10,104 nt of DNA. Origin: JBBQTQ01 sp038213135 (lineage in GTDB: Bacteria > Actinomycetota > Thermoleophilia > Gaiellales > Gaiellaceae). The notes below the pieces were generated by a model. The model did no database searches, was not told the DNA's origin, and saw nothing but the letters and a program-made list of their open reading frames with translations. The DNA lies in contig JBBQTQ010000087.1 of assembly GCA_038213135.1 (NCBI GenBank), positions 1 to 10,104 on the forward strand, written 5' to 3'. Shown here in pieces: positions 1 through 7,135 of the stretch (positions are counted from its first letter, which is position 1; each line of letters starts with the position of its first letter). The position numbers and the translations under genes were made by a program.

Positions 1-1065
1 GAGGCTGAACGCGCGATGATGTACGAGGAATACGTCGATCGCGTCACCGAGGTCGTAACCGGCATCGTCCAGCAGGCAGGCGACCGCAACAACGTGCTCG
101 TCGACCTCGGCAAGGTCGAGGCGCTGCTGCCGCGCTCCGAGCAGGTCGACGGCGAGCGCTACGAGCAGGGCTCGCGGATCAAGGCGGTCATCACCGAGGT
201 TCGCTCGGGCACGAAGGGCCCGCAGGTGATCCTCTCGCGACGCGATCCGGAGCTGATCCGGACGCTGTTCGAGCTCGAGGTGCCGGAGATCGCCGACGGC
301 CTGGTCGAGATTCGCGCGGTTGCGCGCGAGCCCGGGTACCGCTCGAAGATCGCGGTCGAATCGCACGCAGCCGGAGTCGATCCGGTCGGCGCCTGCGTCG
401 GTCCGCGCGGCTCGCGGGTGCGCATGGTCGTCTCCGAGCTCCGTGGGGAGAAGATCGACATCATCCCGTGGAACACGGAGCCCGCGCGCTTCGTCGCCAA
501 GGCGCTCTCGCCCGCACGCGTGCGCGAGGTCTACATCGACGACGAGACCCGCGACGCGACCGTGATCGTCCCCGACGACCAGCTCGCGCTCGCGATCGGC
601 AAGGAGGGCCTGAACGCCCGCCTCGCCGCCCGCCTGACCGGTTGGAAGGTGGACATCCAGTCCGACTCGGAGTTCGCCCAGGCCGAAGCGGAGGCCGCGT
701 ACGGCGGCGGCGACGACGAGGAGCACTCCGGGCGCTGCGCGGCGATCCTCTCGACGGGCAAGCGTTGCCCGAACACCGCGCTTCCCGGGTCGCGCTTCTG
801 CGGCGTGCCCGCCCACCAGGACCTCGCGGCCCGCGAGGCCGCCGGCGAGGACATCAGCGCCAGCATCGTCCAGCCGACCGCTCCCGAAGCGGAGGAGGGC
901 GAGGAGACGGACGACCAGCCCGCCGAGGACGCCGAGCTCGTCGCCGAGGCGCCGAACGGCGACGCCGAGCTGCCCGAGATCGCGCCGCCGCACGTGGTTC
1001 CGGCGGGGATCCCGATCGAGGTCGAGGCCAAGGCGCAGCTTGCGGGGGAACCAGCTGCTGAGTGA
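1..1065 (+). CDS. nusA: Transcription termination/antitermination factor NusA, 3' part (5' end outside window)
   Basis: NusA binds RNA polymerase and nascent RNA and modulates pausing, termination and antitermination. The frame is open from base 1, so the N-terminal polymerase-binding domain lies outside; the Met codons at 16 and 19 are internal. Using window residue numbers, an S1 domain spans about 17-80 (ending in the QVILSR motif). KH1 has its GPRG loop at 134-137, and KH2 has GKEG at 200-203. After KH2 comes an unusual Cys/His segment (C246, C256, C267, H272), followed by a long acidic Glu/Ala/Pro-rich tail from about 275 to 354. S1-KH-KH order is diagnostic for NusA. The Cys/His segment is not part of textbook NusA and looks like a small zinc-knuckle. 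The TGA stop overlaps the GTG start of ylxR, consistent with translational coupling. Confidence 0.97.
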   Translation, partial: EAERAMMYEEYVDRVTEVVTGIVQQAGDRNNVLVDLGKVEALLPRSEQVDGERYEQGSRIKAVITEVRSGTKGPQVILSRRDPELIRTLFELEVPEIADGLVEIRAVAREPGYRSKIAVESHAAGVDPVGACVGPRGSRVRMVVSELRGEKIDIIPWNTEPARFVAKALSPARVREVYIDDETRDATVIVPDDQLALAIGKEGLNARLAARLTGWKVDIQSDSEFAQAEAEAAYGGGDDEEHSGRCAAILSTGKRCPNTALPGSRFCGVPAHQDLAAREAAGEDISASIVQPTAPEAEEGEETDDQPAEDAELVAEAPNGDAELPEIAPPHVVPAGIPIEVEAKAQLAGEPAAE

Positions 1066-1316
1066 GCTCGGCTCCAATCAGGACGTGCGCGGGCTGCGGA
1101 CGCAAGGCGCCGCAGGCCGAGTTGCAACGCTTCTCGGCTCAGGCCGGCCGGCTCGTCCCTGCGGAACCCCGTCATTCGGGACGAAGCGTCTACACCTGCC
1201 GACGGCTCGCCTGCTTCGAGCGCGCGGCCTTCCGCCGGGCGTTCGCACGCACGCTGCGACAGCCCGTGCACGTCGATCCGAGCCTTTCACGGCTCTACAC
1301 TGAGACCAATGGCTGA
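1062..1316 (+). CDS. ylxR: YlxR family RNA-binding protein (RnpM-like)
   Basis: This 84-residue protein matches the YlxR (DUF448) family. It has the N-terminal RTCAGCGRK motif (C9, C12) and the central GR-x-VYTCRRLAC segment (G40-R41, C46, C51), followed by a basic helix with FRRAFARTL. Family members are small, basic, RNA-binding proteins, and the Bacillus protein has been linked to RNase P modulation (RnpM). Location between nusA and infB is the classic one. The GTG start at 1062 overlaps the nusA stop (GTGA). The nearest G-rich run (1044-1048) is too far upstream to be a good Shine-Dalgarno, so reinitiation after nusA is likely. The 3' end overlaps infB by 8 bases. The family is certain; the exact cellular role in this organism is inferred. 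Confidence 0.95.
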   Translation: MSSAPIRTCAGCGRKAPQAELQRFSAQAGRLVPAEPRHSGRSVYTCRRLACFERAAFRRAFARTLRQPVHVDPSLSRLYTETNG

Positions 1317-3261
1317 CCGTCCAAACCGTCCTCTTCGCCCCCGCGGCCCGGCGCCCGGCGGTCGTCGCCGCCGCGTCGTGATCGACACCGGTGCGGCCCG
1401 CCCGCGCCAAAACTCACGCGAGCAGCGCGAGGCGCGCCCGGACGCGCGCCCGAAGACGGCACCGGTCGCCCAGACCGGTCCGGTCAGCGTCGACTCCGGG
1501 GTCACGGTCACCGAGTTCTCGCAGGCGCTCGGTGTCCGGATGCCCGAGATCATCAAGATCCTGATGGGCCTCGGCGTCATGAAGACGGCCACGCAGTCGC
1601 TGACCGACGAGGAGGTCGAGCTGATCTCCACCGCCCTCGACCCGCCGCGCGAAGTGACGATCAAGCACGCCGCCGACGACGAGGAAGAGCCCGAGTCGTA
1701 TGACGACGCGGAGGAAGACCTCGCACCCCGGCCGCCGGTCGTCACGATCATGGGCCACGTCGACCACGGCAAGACGACGCTGCTCGACGCGATCCGTGAG
1801 TCCGCTGTCGCCGCGACCGAGGCCGGCGGCATCACCCAGCACATCGGTGCCTACCAGGTGAACGCGAACGGCCGCAAGATCACCTTCCTCGACACGCCGG
1901 GCCACGAGGCGTTCACCGCGCTCCGCGCCCGCGGTGCCAAGGTGACGGACATCGCCGTACTCGTGGTCGCCGCTGACGACGGCGTCATGCCGCAGACGCG
2001 CGAATCGATCTCGCACGCGCGCGCCGCAAACGTCCCGATCGTGGTTGCGATCAACAAGATCGACCTGCCCGACTCGAACCCCGACCGGATCAAGTCGGAT
2101 CTCGCCGCCGAGGGGCTGCAACCCGAGGAGTGGGGCGGGACGACGCAGTTCTCCGCGGTCTCCGCGCGCGAGAAGACGAACCTCGCCGACCTGCTCGAGC
2201 GCGTGCTGCTTGTCGCCGACGCCGAGCTCGAGCTGACTGCGAACCCGACGGCCGAGGCTTCCGGGCCGATCATCGAGTCACGCCTCGACCAGGGCCGCGG
2301 CCCCTCCGCGACGATGCTCGTGCAGCGCGGCACCCTTCGGGTCGGCGACGCGGTGGTCGCCGGTGACGCATGGGGCAAGGTGCGCGCGCTCTACAACTAC
2401 CGCGGCGAGAAGATCAAGGAGGCGAAGCCCGGCGATCCCGTCGAGATCCTCGGCTTCGACCGGCCGCCGCCGGCGGGCGAGCTCGGCCGGGTCGTCGAGA
2501 GCGAGCGCCAGGCGCGTCACCTCGCGCAGACGCGCGGCGAGCGCCTGCGGCGCGAGCAGTTCGCGCAGCGCAGCCGCGGCCTTTCGCTCGAGACCCTCTT
2601 CGAGCAGATGCAGGCGGGCGGCGTCCAGGAGCTGAACCTCGTCCTGAAGGGCGACGTCGCGGGCTCGGTCGAGGCCGCGGTCTCCGAGCTCGAGAAGATC
2701 CAGCACCCCGAGGTGCGCGTGAACGTGATCCACACCGGCGTCGGCGGCATCACCGAGAACGACGTCAACCTCGCCGCCGCGTCCAGCGCGATGGTCGTCG
2801 GCTTCAACGTCCGCCCGAACGCCGAGTCGCGCGCGCTCGCCGAGCGCGAGGGCGTCGAGATCCGCACCTACCGCGTCATCTACCAGCTGACCGAGGACAT
2901 CGAGCAGGCGCTCGTCGGCATGCTCGCGCCGGTCACGCACGAGGAGACGATCGGCGAGGCCGAGGTGCGCGCGCTCTTCCGCTCCTCGCGCGTCGGCACG
3001 ATCGCCGGCTGCATGGTCACGAGCGGGCTCATCCGGCGCGGCGCGCGCTGCCGGATCGTCCGCGACGGCGCGGTCGTCCACGAGACGACGATCGACCAGC
3101 TGCGCCGCTTCAAGGATGACGTCCGCGAGGTGCAGGACGGCTTCGAGTGCGGTATCCACCTCGAGGGCTTCAACGACGTCAAGGAAGGCGACGTCCTCGA
3201 GGCCTACGAGGTCAGGCAGGTCGAGCGCACCGATCTCGAAACCGCGCCGACGGCGCCCTAG
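1309..3261 (+). CDS. infB: Translation initiation factor IF-2
   Basis: IF-2 is the GTPase that brings initiator tRNA to the 30S subunit and promotes subunit joining. The 650-residue protein starts with a short Arg/Pro-rich basic segment (about 1-58). An IF2_N-type domain follows (about 59-112), then an acidic linker (about 120-140) and the GTPase domain. G-motifs are GHVDHGKT (149-156), GGIT (173-176), DTPGH (195-199), NKID (249-252) and SAV (282-284). Beta-barrel domain II, domain III and the C-terminal fMet-tRNA-binding domain (ending near 640) follow. The length is short for a high-GC actinobacterium, where long N-terminal extensions are common. The ATG overlaps the ylxR stop by 8 bases and has no clear Shine-Dalgarno of its own. 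The TAG stop is shared through CTAG with the convergent acetyltransferase gene. Confidence 0.98.
   Translation: MADRPNRPLRPRGPAPGGRRRRVVIDTGAARPRQNSREQREARPDARPKTAPVAQTGPVSVDSGVTVTEFSQALGVRMPEIIKILMGLGVMKTATQSLTDEEVELISTALDPPREVTIKHAADDEEEPESYDDAEEDLAPRPPVVTIMGHVDHGKTTLLDAIRESAVAATEAGGITQHIGAYQVNANGRKITFLDTPGHEAFTALRARGAKVTDIAVLVVAADDGVMPQTRESISHARAANVPIVVAINKIDLPDSNPDRIKSDLAAEGLQPEEWGGTTQFSAVSAREKTNLADLLERVLLVADAELELTANPTAEASGPIIESRLDQGRGPSATMLVQRGTLRVGDAVVAGDAWGKVRALYNYRGEKIKEAKPGDPVEILGFDRPPPAGELGRVVESERQARHLAQTRGERLRREQFAQRSRGLSLETLFEQMQAGGVQELNLVLKGDVAGSVEAAVSELEKIQHPEVRVNVIHTGVGGITENDVNLAAASSAMVVGFNVRPNAESRALAEREGVEIRTYRVIYQLTEDIEQALVGMLAPVTHEETIGEAEVRALFRSSRVGTIAGCMVTSGLIRRGARCRIVRDGAVVHETTIDQLRRFKDDVREVQDGFECGIHLEGFNDVKEGDVLEAYEVRQVERTDLETAPTAP
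3244..3261. other. GC palindrome plus CTAG shared stop, infB/GNAT convergent junction
   Basis: An inverted repeat GCGCC-GAC-GGCGC (3244-3256) lies inside the last codons of infB, one base before CTAG (3258-3261). CTAG gives the TAG stop of infB on the plus strand (3259-3261) and the TAG stop of the reverse gene (3258-3260). There is no U-tract on either side, so it is not a canonical intrinsic terminator. A short bidirectional hairpin is possible. Confidence 0.55.
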
Positions 3262-3881
3262 TTCGCTCCGAAGAGCGGCAGGCAGGGCTCGAGGCCCTCG
3301 ATCGCGACCGGGATCGGGCAGTGCCAGTCGTCCCGCTCGAGCCTGTAGTCGAGGTGCCTGACCGGCTCTCCGCGCGGGCTGAGCGTGCCCTCGCCGATCG
3401 TGCGGTAGCCGAGCTTCGTGGAGACGCGCTGCGAGGCGATGTTGTCGATCAGCGCGCCGGTGCTGGCTGCCCCGGCGCCGAGACCGCGGAAGCCGAATTC
3501 GAGGACGGCGGCTCTCTGCTCCGTCCCGTAGCCGAGGCCCTGATGCGCGGCGCCGATCCAGGAGCCGGTGTGCACCTCGCGTCTTGCCGAGAAGTCCGTG
3601 GCCTGGATCTCCTGCGTCCCGACCGGCCGGCCGCCGACGAAGCTGATGAAGTGGCAGTTCCAGCGAGCGGGCGTCCAGGTTGTCAGCAAGCTTTGGTGGA
3701 ACTCGACGAAGCTCTCGCGTGTGAGGGTGTCCGTCCAGGCGACGCCGAACGGCATCTCCTCGGGTGGGTGGATCCCTGTAGCCGCGACCTCGTAGAGCGC
3801 CTCGACCGACTCGGGCGTCGGCGGCCGCAGCTCGAGCTGCGGCGTGCGCAGGAGGAGGCCGTTCAGCGGCGTCAGATCCAT
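3258..3881 (-). CDS. GNAT family N-acetyltransferase (RimJ/RimL-like, Acetyltransf_3)
   Basis: This 207-residue protein looks like a RimJ/RimL-type GNAT, which transfers an acetyl group from acetyl-CoA to an amine. It opens with LRTPQLELRPPTPES, the usual first strand of this group. The acetyl-CoA pyrophosphate loop is HQGLGYGT (113-120), and the downstream helix and strand (NIASQRVSTKLGYR) match the conserved Asn/Ser-x-LGY pattern. The substrate (protein N-terminus, antibiotic or small molecule) cannot be read from sequence. The ATG at 3881 is chosen because homology-like sequence begins at once after it. A longer in-frame ORF upstream runs antisense to ylxP and rbfA and looks like shadow. 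The gene sits antisense within the infB-ylxP interval, 18 bases from the ylxP start. Confidence 0.88.
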   Translation of the reverse strand: MDLTPLNGLLLRTPQLELRPPTPESVEALYEVAATGIHPPEEMPFGVAWTDTLTRESFVEFHQSLLTTWTPARWNCHFISFVGGRPVGTQEIQATDFSARREVHTGSWIGAAHQGLGYGTEQRAAVLEFGFRGLGAGAASTGALIDNIASQRVSTKLGYRTIGEGTLSPRGEPVRHLDYRLERDDWHCPIPVAIEGLEPCLPLFGAN

Positions 3882-3888
3882 CGTGGCC

Positions 3889-3894
3889 AGAATA
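3889..3894 (-). promoter_or_regulatory. Putative -10 (TATTCT) for leaderless GNAT transcript
   Basis: On the reverse strand TATTCT occupies -13 to -8 relative to the A of the GNAT ATG at 3881, and no Shine-Dalgarno lies between. This matches the TANNNT spacing known for leaderless actinobacterial genes, where transcription starts at the initiation codon. No good -35 is visible. The motif is short, so chance is possible. Confidence 0.35.
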
Positions 3895-3899
3895 GGCCG

Positions 3900-4199
3900 A
3901 TGGGCTCGGGTTACGTGGGCATCCTCTCCGTGGAGCTGCACTTCCCCGAGGCGGACTCGCTGAAAGCCAAGCGCAAGTTCGTCAAGTCGGCGAAGGCGCA
4001 GCTGCAGAACCGTTTCGGTGCGTCGGTGGCCGAGGTGGATCACCACGAGCTCTGGCAGCGCTCCCGGCTCACCGTCGCGTGCGTCGCGCGAGAGTTCAGG
4101 GAGCTGGCCGAGCTGCTCGACGGCGCGGAGCGGTTTCTCGGCGGCCAGGAGTTCGAGCTCGTCCGGGCAGACCGCGAGGTGGTGACGCTCGATGGCTGA
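3900..4199 (+). CDS. ylxP: DUF503 family protein (YlxP-like)
   Basis: This 99-residue protein is a clear DUF503 member. It has the N-terminal VGILSVELHFPEADSLKAKR pattern, the central NRFGASVAEVDHHELWQRS block, and a C-terminal helix. The molecular function of the family is not established. Its constant place between infB and rbfA suggests a ribosome- or RNA-linked role, which is inference. The ATG at 3900 gives the usual family N-terminus; upstream in-frame sequence is antisense to the GNAT gene and is not family-like. No Shine-Dalgarno precedes it, and the GNAT start is 18 bases away on the other strand. A promoter must therefore lie inside the GNAT gene, or the gene depends on read-through from infB. 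It overlaps rbfA by 8 bases (ATGGCTGA). Confidence 0.92.
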   Translation: MGSGYVGILSVELHFPEADSLKAKRKFVKSAKAQLQNRFGASVAEVDHHELWQRSRLTVACVAREFRELAELLDGAERFLGGQEFELVRADREVVTLDG

Positions 4200-4533
4200 T
4201 CGGATGCGCCGGGTGAACGAGTCGCTGCGGCAGGTGCTCTCCGAGGCGCTGCTCGAGCTGAAGGACCCTCGGATCGGGTTCGTGACCGTGACCGGCGTCG
4301 ACACCTCCCGCGACCTCAGTCATGCGAGCGTCTACGTCAGCGTGTTCGGCTCCGAGAAGAAGCGCGATGCGGCTCTCGCGGGGCTCGCAGCCGCGCACGG
4401 CGTCCTCCAGGCGCGGATCGCGCGGGAGCTCAAGATCAAGCGGACCCCCCAACTGACCTTCCAATACGATCCTTCGGTTGAGCAGGGGGTTCGCATGTCG
4501 CAGCTGATCGACGAGCTCGCACCGGATGAGTGA
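4192..4533 (+). CDS. rbfA: 30S ribosome-binding factor RbfA
   Basis: RbfA binds immature 30S subunits and helps process the 5' end of 16S rRNA, with a role in cold adaptation. The 113-residue length is typical of the family. Diagnostic segments are the N-terminal helix RMRRVNESLRQVLSEALLEL, then KDPRIGFVTVTGVDTSRDLSHASVYVSVFG, and LKIKRTPQLTFQYDPSVEQG near the C-terminus, together the single KH-like fold. The ATG at 4192 sits inside the end of ylxP (8-base overlap). A weak purine-rich GAGGT lies about 11 bases upstream. The stop overlaps the nrnA start by another 8 bases (ATGAGTGA), so ylxP, rbfA and nrnA are probably translationally coupled. Confidence 0.97.
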   Translation: MADRMRRVNESLRQVLSEALLELKDPRIGFVTVTGVDTSRDLSHASVYVSVFGSEKKRDAALAGLAAAHGVLQARIARELKIKRTPQLTFQYDPSVEQGVRMSQLIDELAPDE

Positions 4534-5515
4534 GCTCGACGCGGTCGTCGAGGCGATCCGCTCGCACGACCGCTTCCTGCTCGTCACACACGAGAACCCG
4601 GACGGCGACGCGCTCGGCTCGATTCTCGGCGCGAAGCTCGCACTCGACGCGCTCGGCAAGGACAGCGTCATGTACCTCGGTGGCGAGCTGGCTGTCCCCG
4701 AGGAGTATTTGTTCCTGCCGCTCGAGGCGATCGGCCGGGCGCTGCCGGCGGACGCGACCGAGCGCGTTCTGCTCGCCGTCGACTGCGCGAACGCGGCGCG
4801 CACCGGACTCGACCCCGAGCTCGTGGGCCGCTTCGCCATCGCGCTCGACGTCGACCACCACCACGACAACACGCGCTTCGGCACGATCAACCTGATCGTC
4901 CCGGACGCGTCCTCGACGGGCGAGATCGTGCGGGACATCCTGCGAGAGCTCGACGTCGCGCTGACGCCCGGGATCGCGGAGGCGCTCTACGTCGCGCTCG
5001 TCACCGACACGGGCCGCTTCCAGTACACGAACACGACGCCGAAGGCGCTGCGGCTGGCAGCCGAGCTCGTCGAGGCCGGGGTCGACGTGCACCGGGTGTT
5101 CCAGGGGATCTACGAATCGGTCGACTTCGCGAAGCTGAAGCTGCTCGCGCGGGCGCTGGAGCGCGCGCAGATCTACGAGGGCGGACGGCTCGTGATCTCG
5201 TCCCTGCTGCGCAGCGACTTCCACGAGCTCGGGATCGGCGAGGAGTACGCCGAGGGGATCATCGACTACCTGCGCTCGGTCGACGGCGCCCTGATGGCTG
5301 CGACGATCCGAGAGCCGCCGGAGCCGCCGGACGCCGAGCGGCGCGTGTCCATGCGCGCGTCGAGCGACGAGCTCGACGTCTCGGCGATCGCGCGCAAGCG
5401 CGGTGGGGGAGGGCATCGCCAGGCTGCGGGGTTCTCGAGCGAGGAGTCGGTGGAGGAGATCGTGGCGTTCCTGCGCCGGGAGTTCGCGGAGGCCGGTGCC
5501 GCCGCGCGCGCTTAG
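4526..5515 (+). CDS. nrnA: DHH/DHHA1 bifunctional oligoribonuclease/pAp phosphatase NrnA
   Basis: NrnA-type DHH phosphoesterases degrade 2-5 nt nanoRNA and dephosphorylate 3'-phosphoadenosine 5'-phosphate; relatives hydrolyse cyclic-di-AMP products. The 329-residue protein carries motif I NPDGDALGS (24-32; D26 and D28), motif II AVDCAN (84-89; D86), motif III DVDHHHDN (108-115; D110, H111, H112) and motif IV VTDTGRF (159-165; D161). The DHHA1 RNA-binding motif GGGGHRQAAGF is at 293-303. All metal ligands are present, so it should be an active Mn-dependent enzyme. The length fits the family. Position between rbfA and truB is common in Actinomycetota. The ATG overlaps the rbfA stop, and the 3' end overlaps the probable truB start by 20 bases. 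Which substrate dominates in vivo is not decidable here. Confidence 0.95.
   Translation: MSELDAVVEAIRSHDRFLLVTHENPDGDALGSILGAKLALDALGKDSVMYLGGELAVPEEYLFLPLEAIGRALPADATERVLLAVDCANAARTGLDPELVGRFAIALDVDHHHDNTRFGTINLIVPDASSTGEIVRDILRELDVALTPGIAEALYVALVTDTGRFQYTNTTPKALRLAAELVEAGVDVHRVFQGIYESVDFAKLKLLARALERAQIYEGGRLVISSLLRSDFHELGIGEEYAEGIIDYLRSVDGALMAATIREPPEPPDAERRVSMRASSDELDVSAIARKRGGGGHRQAAGFSSEESVEEIVAFLRREFAEAGAAARA
5488..5492 (+). promoter_or_regulatory. Shine-Dalgarno candidate for truB
   Basis: GGAGG lies three bases before the proposed GTG start at 5496. The motif is strong but the spacing is shorter than the optimum. It is the best Shine-Dalgarno near the truB N-terminus and supports that start over the far-upstream ATG at 5403. 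Confidence 0.4.
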
Positions 5516-6272
5516 GCCGACCGGACTGATCCTCGTCGACAAGCCTCCGGGGCCGTCGTCGTTCGCGGTCGTCGCCGAGATCCGGAAGCGAACCGGGGCG
5601 CGGACGGGGCACGCGGGGACGCTGGATCCGTTCGCAAGCGGGCTGCTGCTTGTGTTGTCCGGGTCGGCAACTAAGCTCGTTCCGTGGCTTGTTGGGCTCG
5701 ACAAGCGGTACTCGACGGAGGTCGACCTGGCCTCGCGGACGTCGACCGGCGATCCGGAAGGGGACGTGGTCGAGCGCTTGGAGCCTCCGGACGCGGCCGA
5801 GCTGGAACGAAGGCTCGCGGGCCTCCGGGGTGAGGTCGACCTGCCGATCCCGGCCGCCTCGGCGGTGAAGATCGGCGGGGAGCGCGCCTACCGACTGCAT
5901 CGGCGTGGGGTGGAGGTCGAGATGCCCGTGCGCCGCTCGCGGATCGCCGCGCTCGACGTCATCGCGTATAGAGAAGGCGTCGTCTCCCTGGATCTCCGCG
6001 TGGGCTCGGGCACCTACGTGCGGGCGATCGCGGATGCGCTCGGGGGGCACTGCCGCAGCCTGCGCCGCACCGAAGTTGGGCCGTTCTCGGTCGAGGACGC
6101 CGACCCCGAGCGGATCCTGCCGCCTGCGCAGGCGCTGCCCTTCCTGCCGGCGAGGGAGGTCGATGCGGAGGAGGCGACCGCAATCCGTCAAGGACGCCGG
6201 CGAGTCGCGGAGGACGTGCGCGTTCTGCACGCCGGCGAGCTCGTGGCGGTCGACGGGACCATGTTGCCGTGA
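5496..6272 (+). CDS. truB: tRNA pseudouridine(55) synthase TruB
   Basis: TruB isomerises uridine 55 in the T-loop of tRNA. From a GTG start at 5496 the protein is 258 residues. It opens with TGLILVDKPPGPSS (9-22), then RTGHAGTLDPFASGLL (36-51) with catalytic Asp44. The YSTEVDLASRTSTGDPEG and PIPAASAVKIGGERAY segments follow, then GSGTYVRAIADALGGHC. The C-terminal region is short, so a full PUA domain is absent. The start is uncertain: an ATG at 5403 would add 31 Arg/Ser-rich residues that look like nrnA read out of frame, so I prefer the GTG with GGAGG upstream. The gene overlaps nrnA by 20 bases and ribF by 4 bases (GTGA). Confidence 0.93.
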   Translation: MPPRALRPTGLILVDKPPGPSSFAVVAEIRKRTGARTGHAGTLDPFASGLLLVLSGSATKLVPWLVGLDKRYSTEVDLASRTSTGDPEGDVVERLEPPDAAELERRLAGLRGEVDLPIPAASAVKIGGERAYRLHRRGVEVEMPVRRSRIAALDVIAYREGVVSLDLRVGSGTYVRAIADALGGHCRSLRRTEVGPFSVEDADPERILPPAQALPFLPAREVDAEEATAIRQGRRRVAEDVRVLHAGELVAVDGTMLP

Positions 6273-7135
6273 GGGTCGCGCGCTCCGTGGCGGAGCTCGG
6301 CCGGCGCGAGCGGTCGGTCGCGATCGGCGCCTTCGACGGCGTCCACCGCGGGCACCGGAGCGTGATCGAGACGGCCGTCGCCGCCGGCGGGACGACGACG
6401 GTGGTCACGTTTGATCCGCATCCTCGGATCGCGCTCGGCTACGGCGTCGACCTCCTGGCAACGCTCGAGCGTCGCCTCGAGCTGATCGCCGAGCTCGGCG
6501 TCGAGGAGACACTGGTCGTGGAGTTCACGCTCGACGTGGCCCGGCTCGACCCGCAGGCGTTCGCGCGCGGGGTGCTCGACGCGATCGGGGCACGCGTGGT
6601 CGTCGTCGGCGAGAGCTTTCGCTTCGGTCAGGGGCGGCGTGGCGATCTCGAGACGCTGCGGGCCCTCGGGTTCGACGTCCGAGCTGTCCCTGCCGTCGAG
6701 GTTGTGTCGTCCACCGAGATCCGGCGATTGCTCAGAGAGGGCCACATGCGAGAGGCGGCCGCGCTCCTCGGGCGGCCCTACGAGCTCGACGGCACCGTCG
6801 TTGCCGGGGACGCGCGCGGCGGAACGCTGGGGTTCCCGACCGCGAACCTGTCGGTGCCGCCCGGTCTGCTCGTGCCCGGGTTCGGGATCTACGTCGGCGA
6901 CGCACTCGGCCACCGGGCGGCCGTCTCGATCGGCGTCAACCCACACTACGGTGGTGACGAGCGGCGCGTCGAGGCGTTCCTGCTCGACTTCGAGGGCGAC
7001 CTCTATGGGCGAGAGCTCCGGTTGGAGCTCTGGGAGCGGCTGCGCGAGGAGCGCGCGTTCGGGAGCGAGCGTGAGCTCGTCGACCAGATCGCGCGCGACG
7101 TCGAGCAGGCGCAGGCAGCGACCCGGCCGGGCTAG
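6269..7135 (+). CDS. ribF: Bifunctional riboflavin kinase/FAD synthetase
   Basis: RibF phosphorylates riboflavin to FMN, then adenylylates FMN to FAD. The 288-residue protein has both modules. The N-terminal nucleotidyltransferase has GAFDGVHRGH (20-29), TFDPHP, and the SSTEIR motif at 147-152. The C-terminal flavokinase has GRPYELDGTV, GFPTAN (188-193) and the VEAFLLDFEGDLYG segment with likely catalytic Glu235. Length is slightly short but both domains look complete. The GTG start at 6269 overlaps the truB stop (GTGA). The TAG stop is shared through CTAG with the convergent deaminase gene. ribF beside truB is a standard arrangement, and no FMN riboswitch is expected inside this operon. Confidence 0.96.
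   Translation: MRVARSVAELGRRERSVAIGAFDGVHRGHRSVIETAVAAGGTTTVVTFDPHPRIALGYGVDLLATLERRLELIAELGVEETLVVEFTLDVARLDPQAFARGVLDAIGARVVVVGESFRFGQGRRGDLETLRALGFDVRAVPAVEVVSSTEIRRLLREGHMREAAALLGRPYELDGTVVAGDARGGTLGFPTANLSVPPGLLVPGFGIYVGDALGHRAAVSIGVNPHYGGDERRVEAFLLDFEGDLYGRELRLELWERLREERAFGSERELVDQIARDVEQAQAATRPG
7122..7135. other. GC palindrome plus CTAG shared stop, ribF/deaminase convergent junction
   Basis: The perfect 10-base palindrome CCCGGCCGGG (7122-7131) abuts CTAG (7132-7135). CTAG supplies the TAG stop of ribF (7133-7135) and the TAG stop of the reverse deaminase gene (7132-7134). The palindrome is too tight for a good hairpin and no U-tract follows. The layout repeats that of the infB/GNAT junction. 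Confidence 0.5.

Noticed and set aside
3147..3899. In-frame forward extension of the DUF503 gene by about 250 residues
   Set aside because: It is antisense to the GNAT gene and overlaps the end of infB; the family N-terminus matches the ATG at 3900.
3882..4304. Reverse-strand extension of the GNAT gene upstream of 3881
   Set aside because: It is the reverse complement of ylxP and rbfA, and the GNAT fold begins right after the ATG at 3881.
5403..5495. Upstream ATG start for TruB at 5403
   Set aside because: It adds 31 Arg/Ser-rich residues that are nrnA sequence in another frame, including the DHHA1 motif region; GTG 5496 with GGAGG is better.
4436..5704. Open frame of about 420 residues on the reverse strand across nrnA
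   Set aside because: It is a GC-skewed shadow opposite a well-supported DHH enzyme and has no domain signature.
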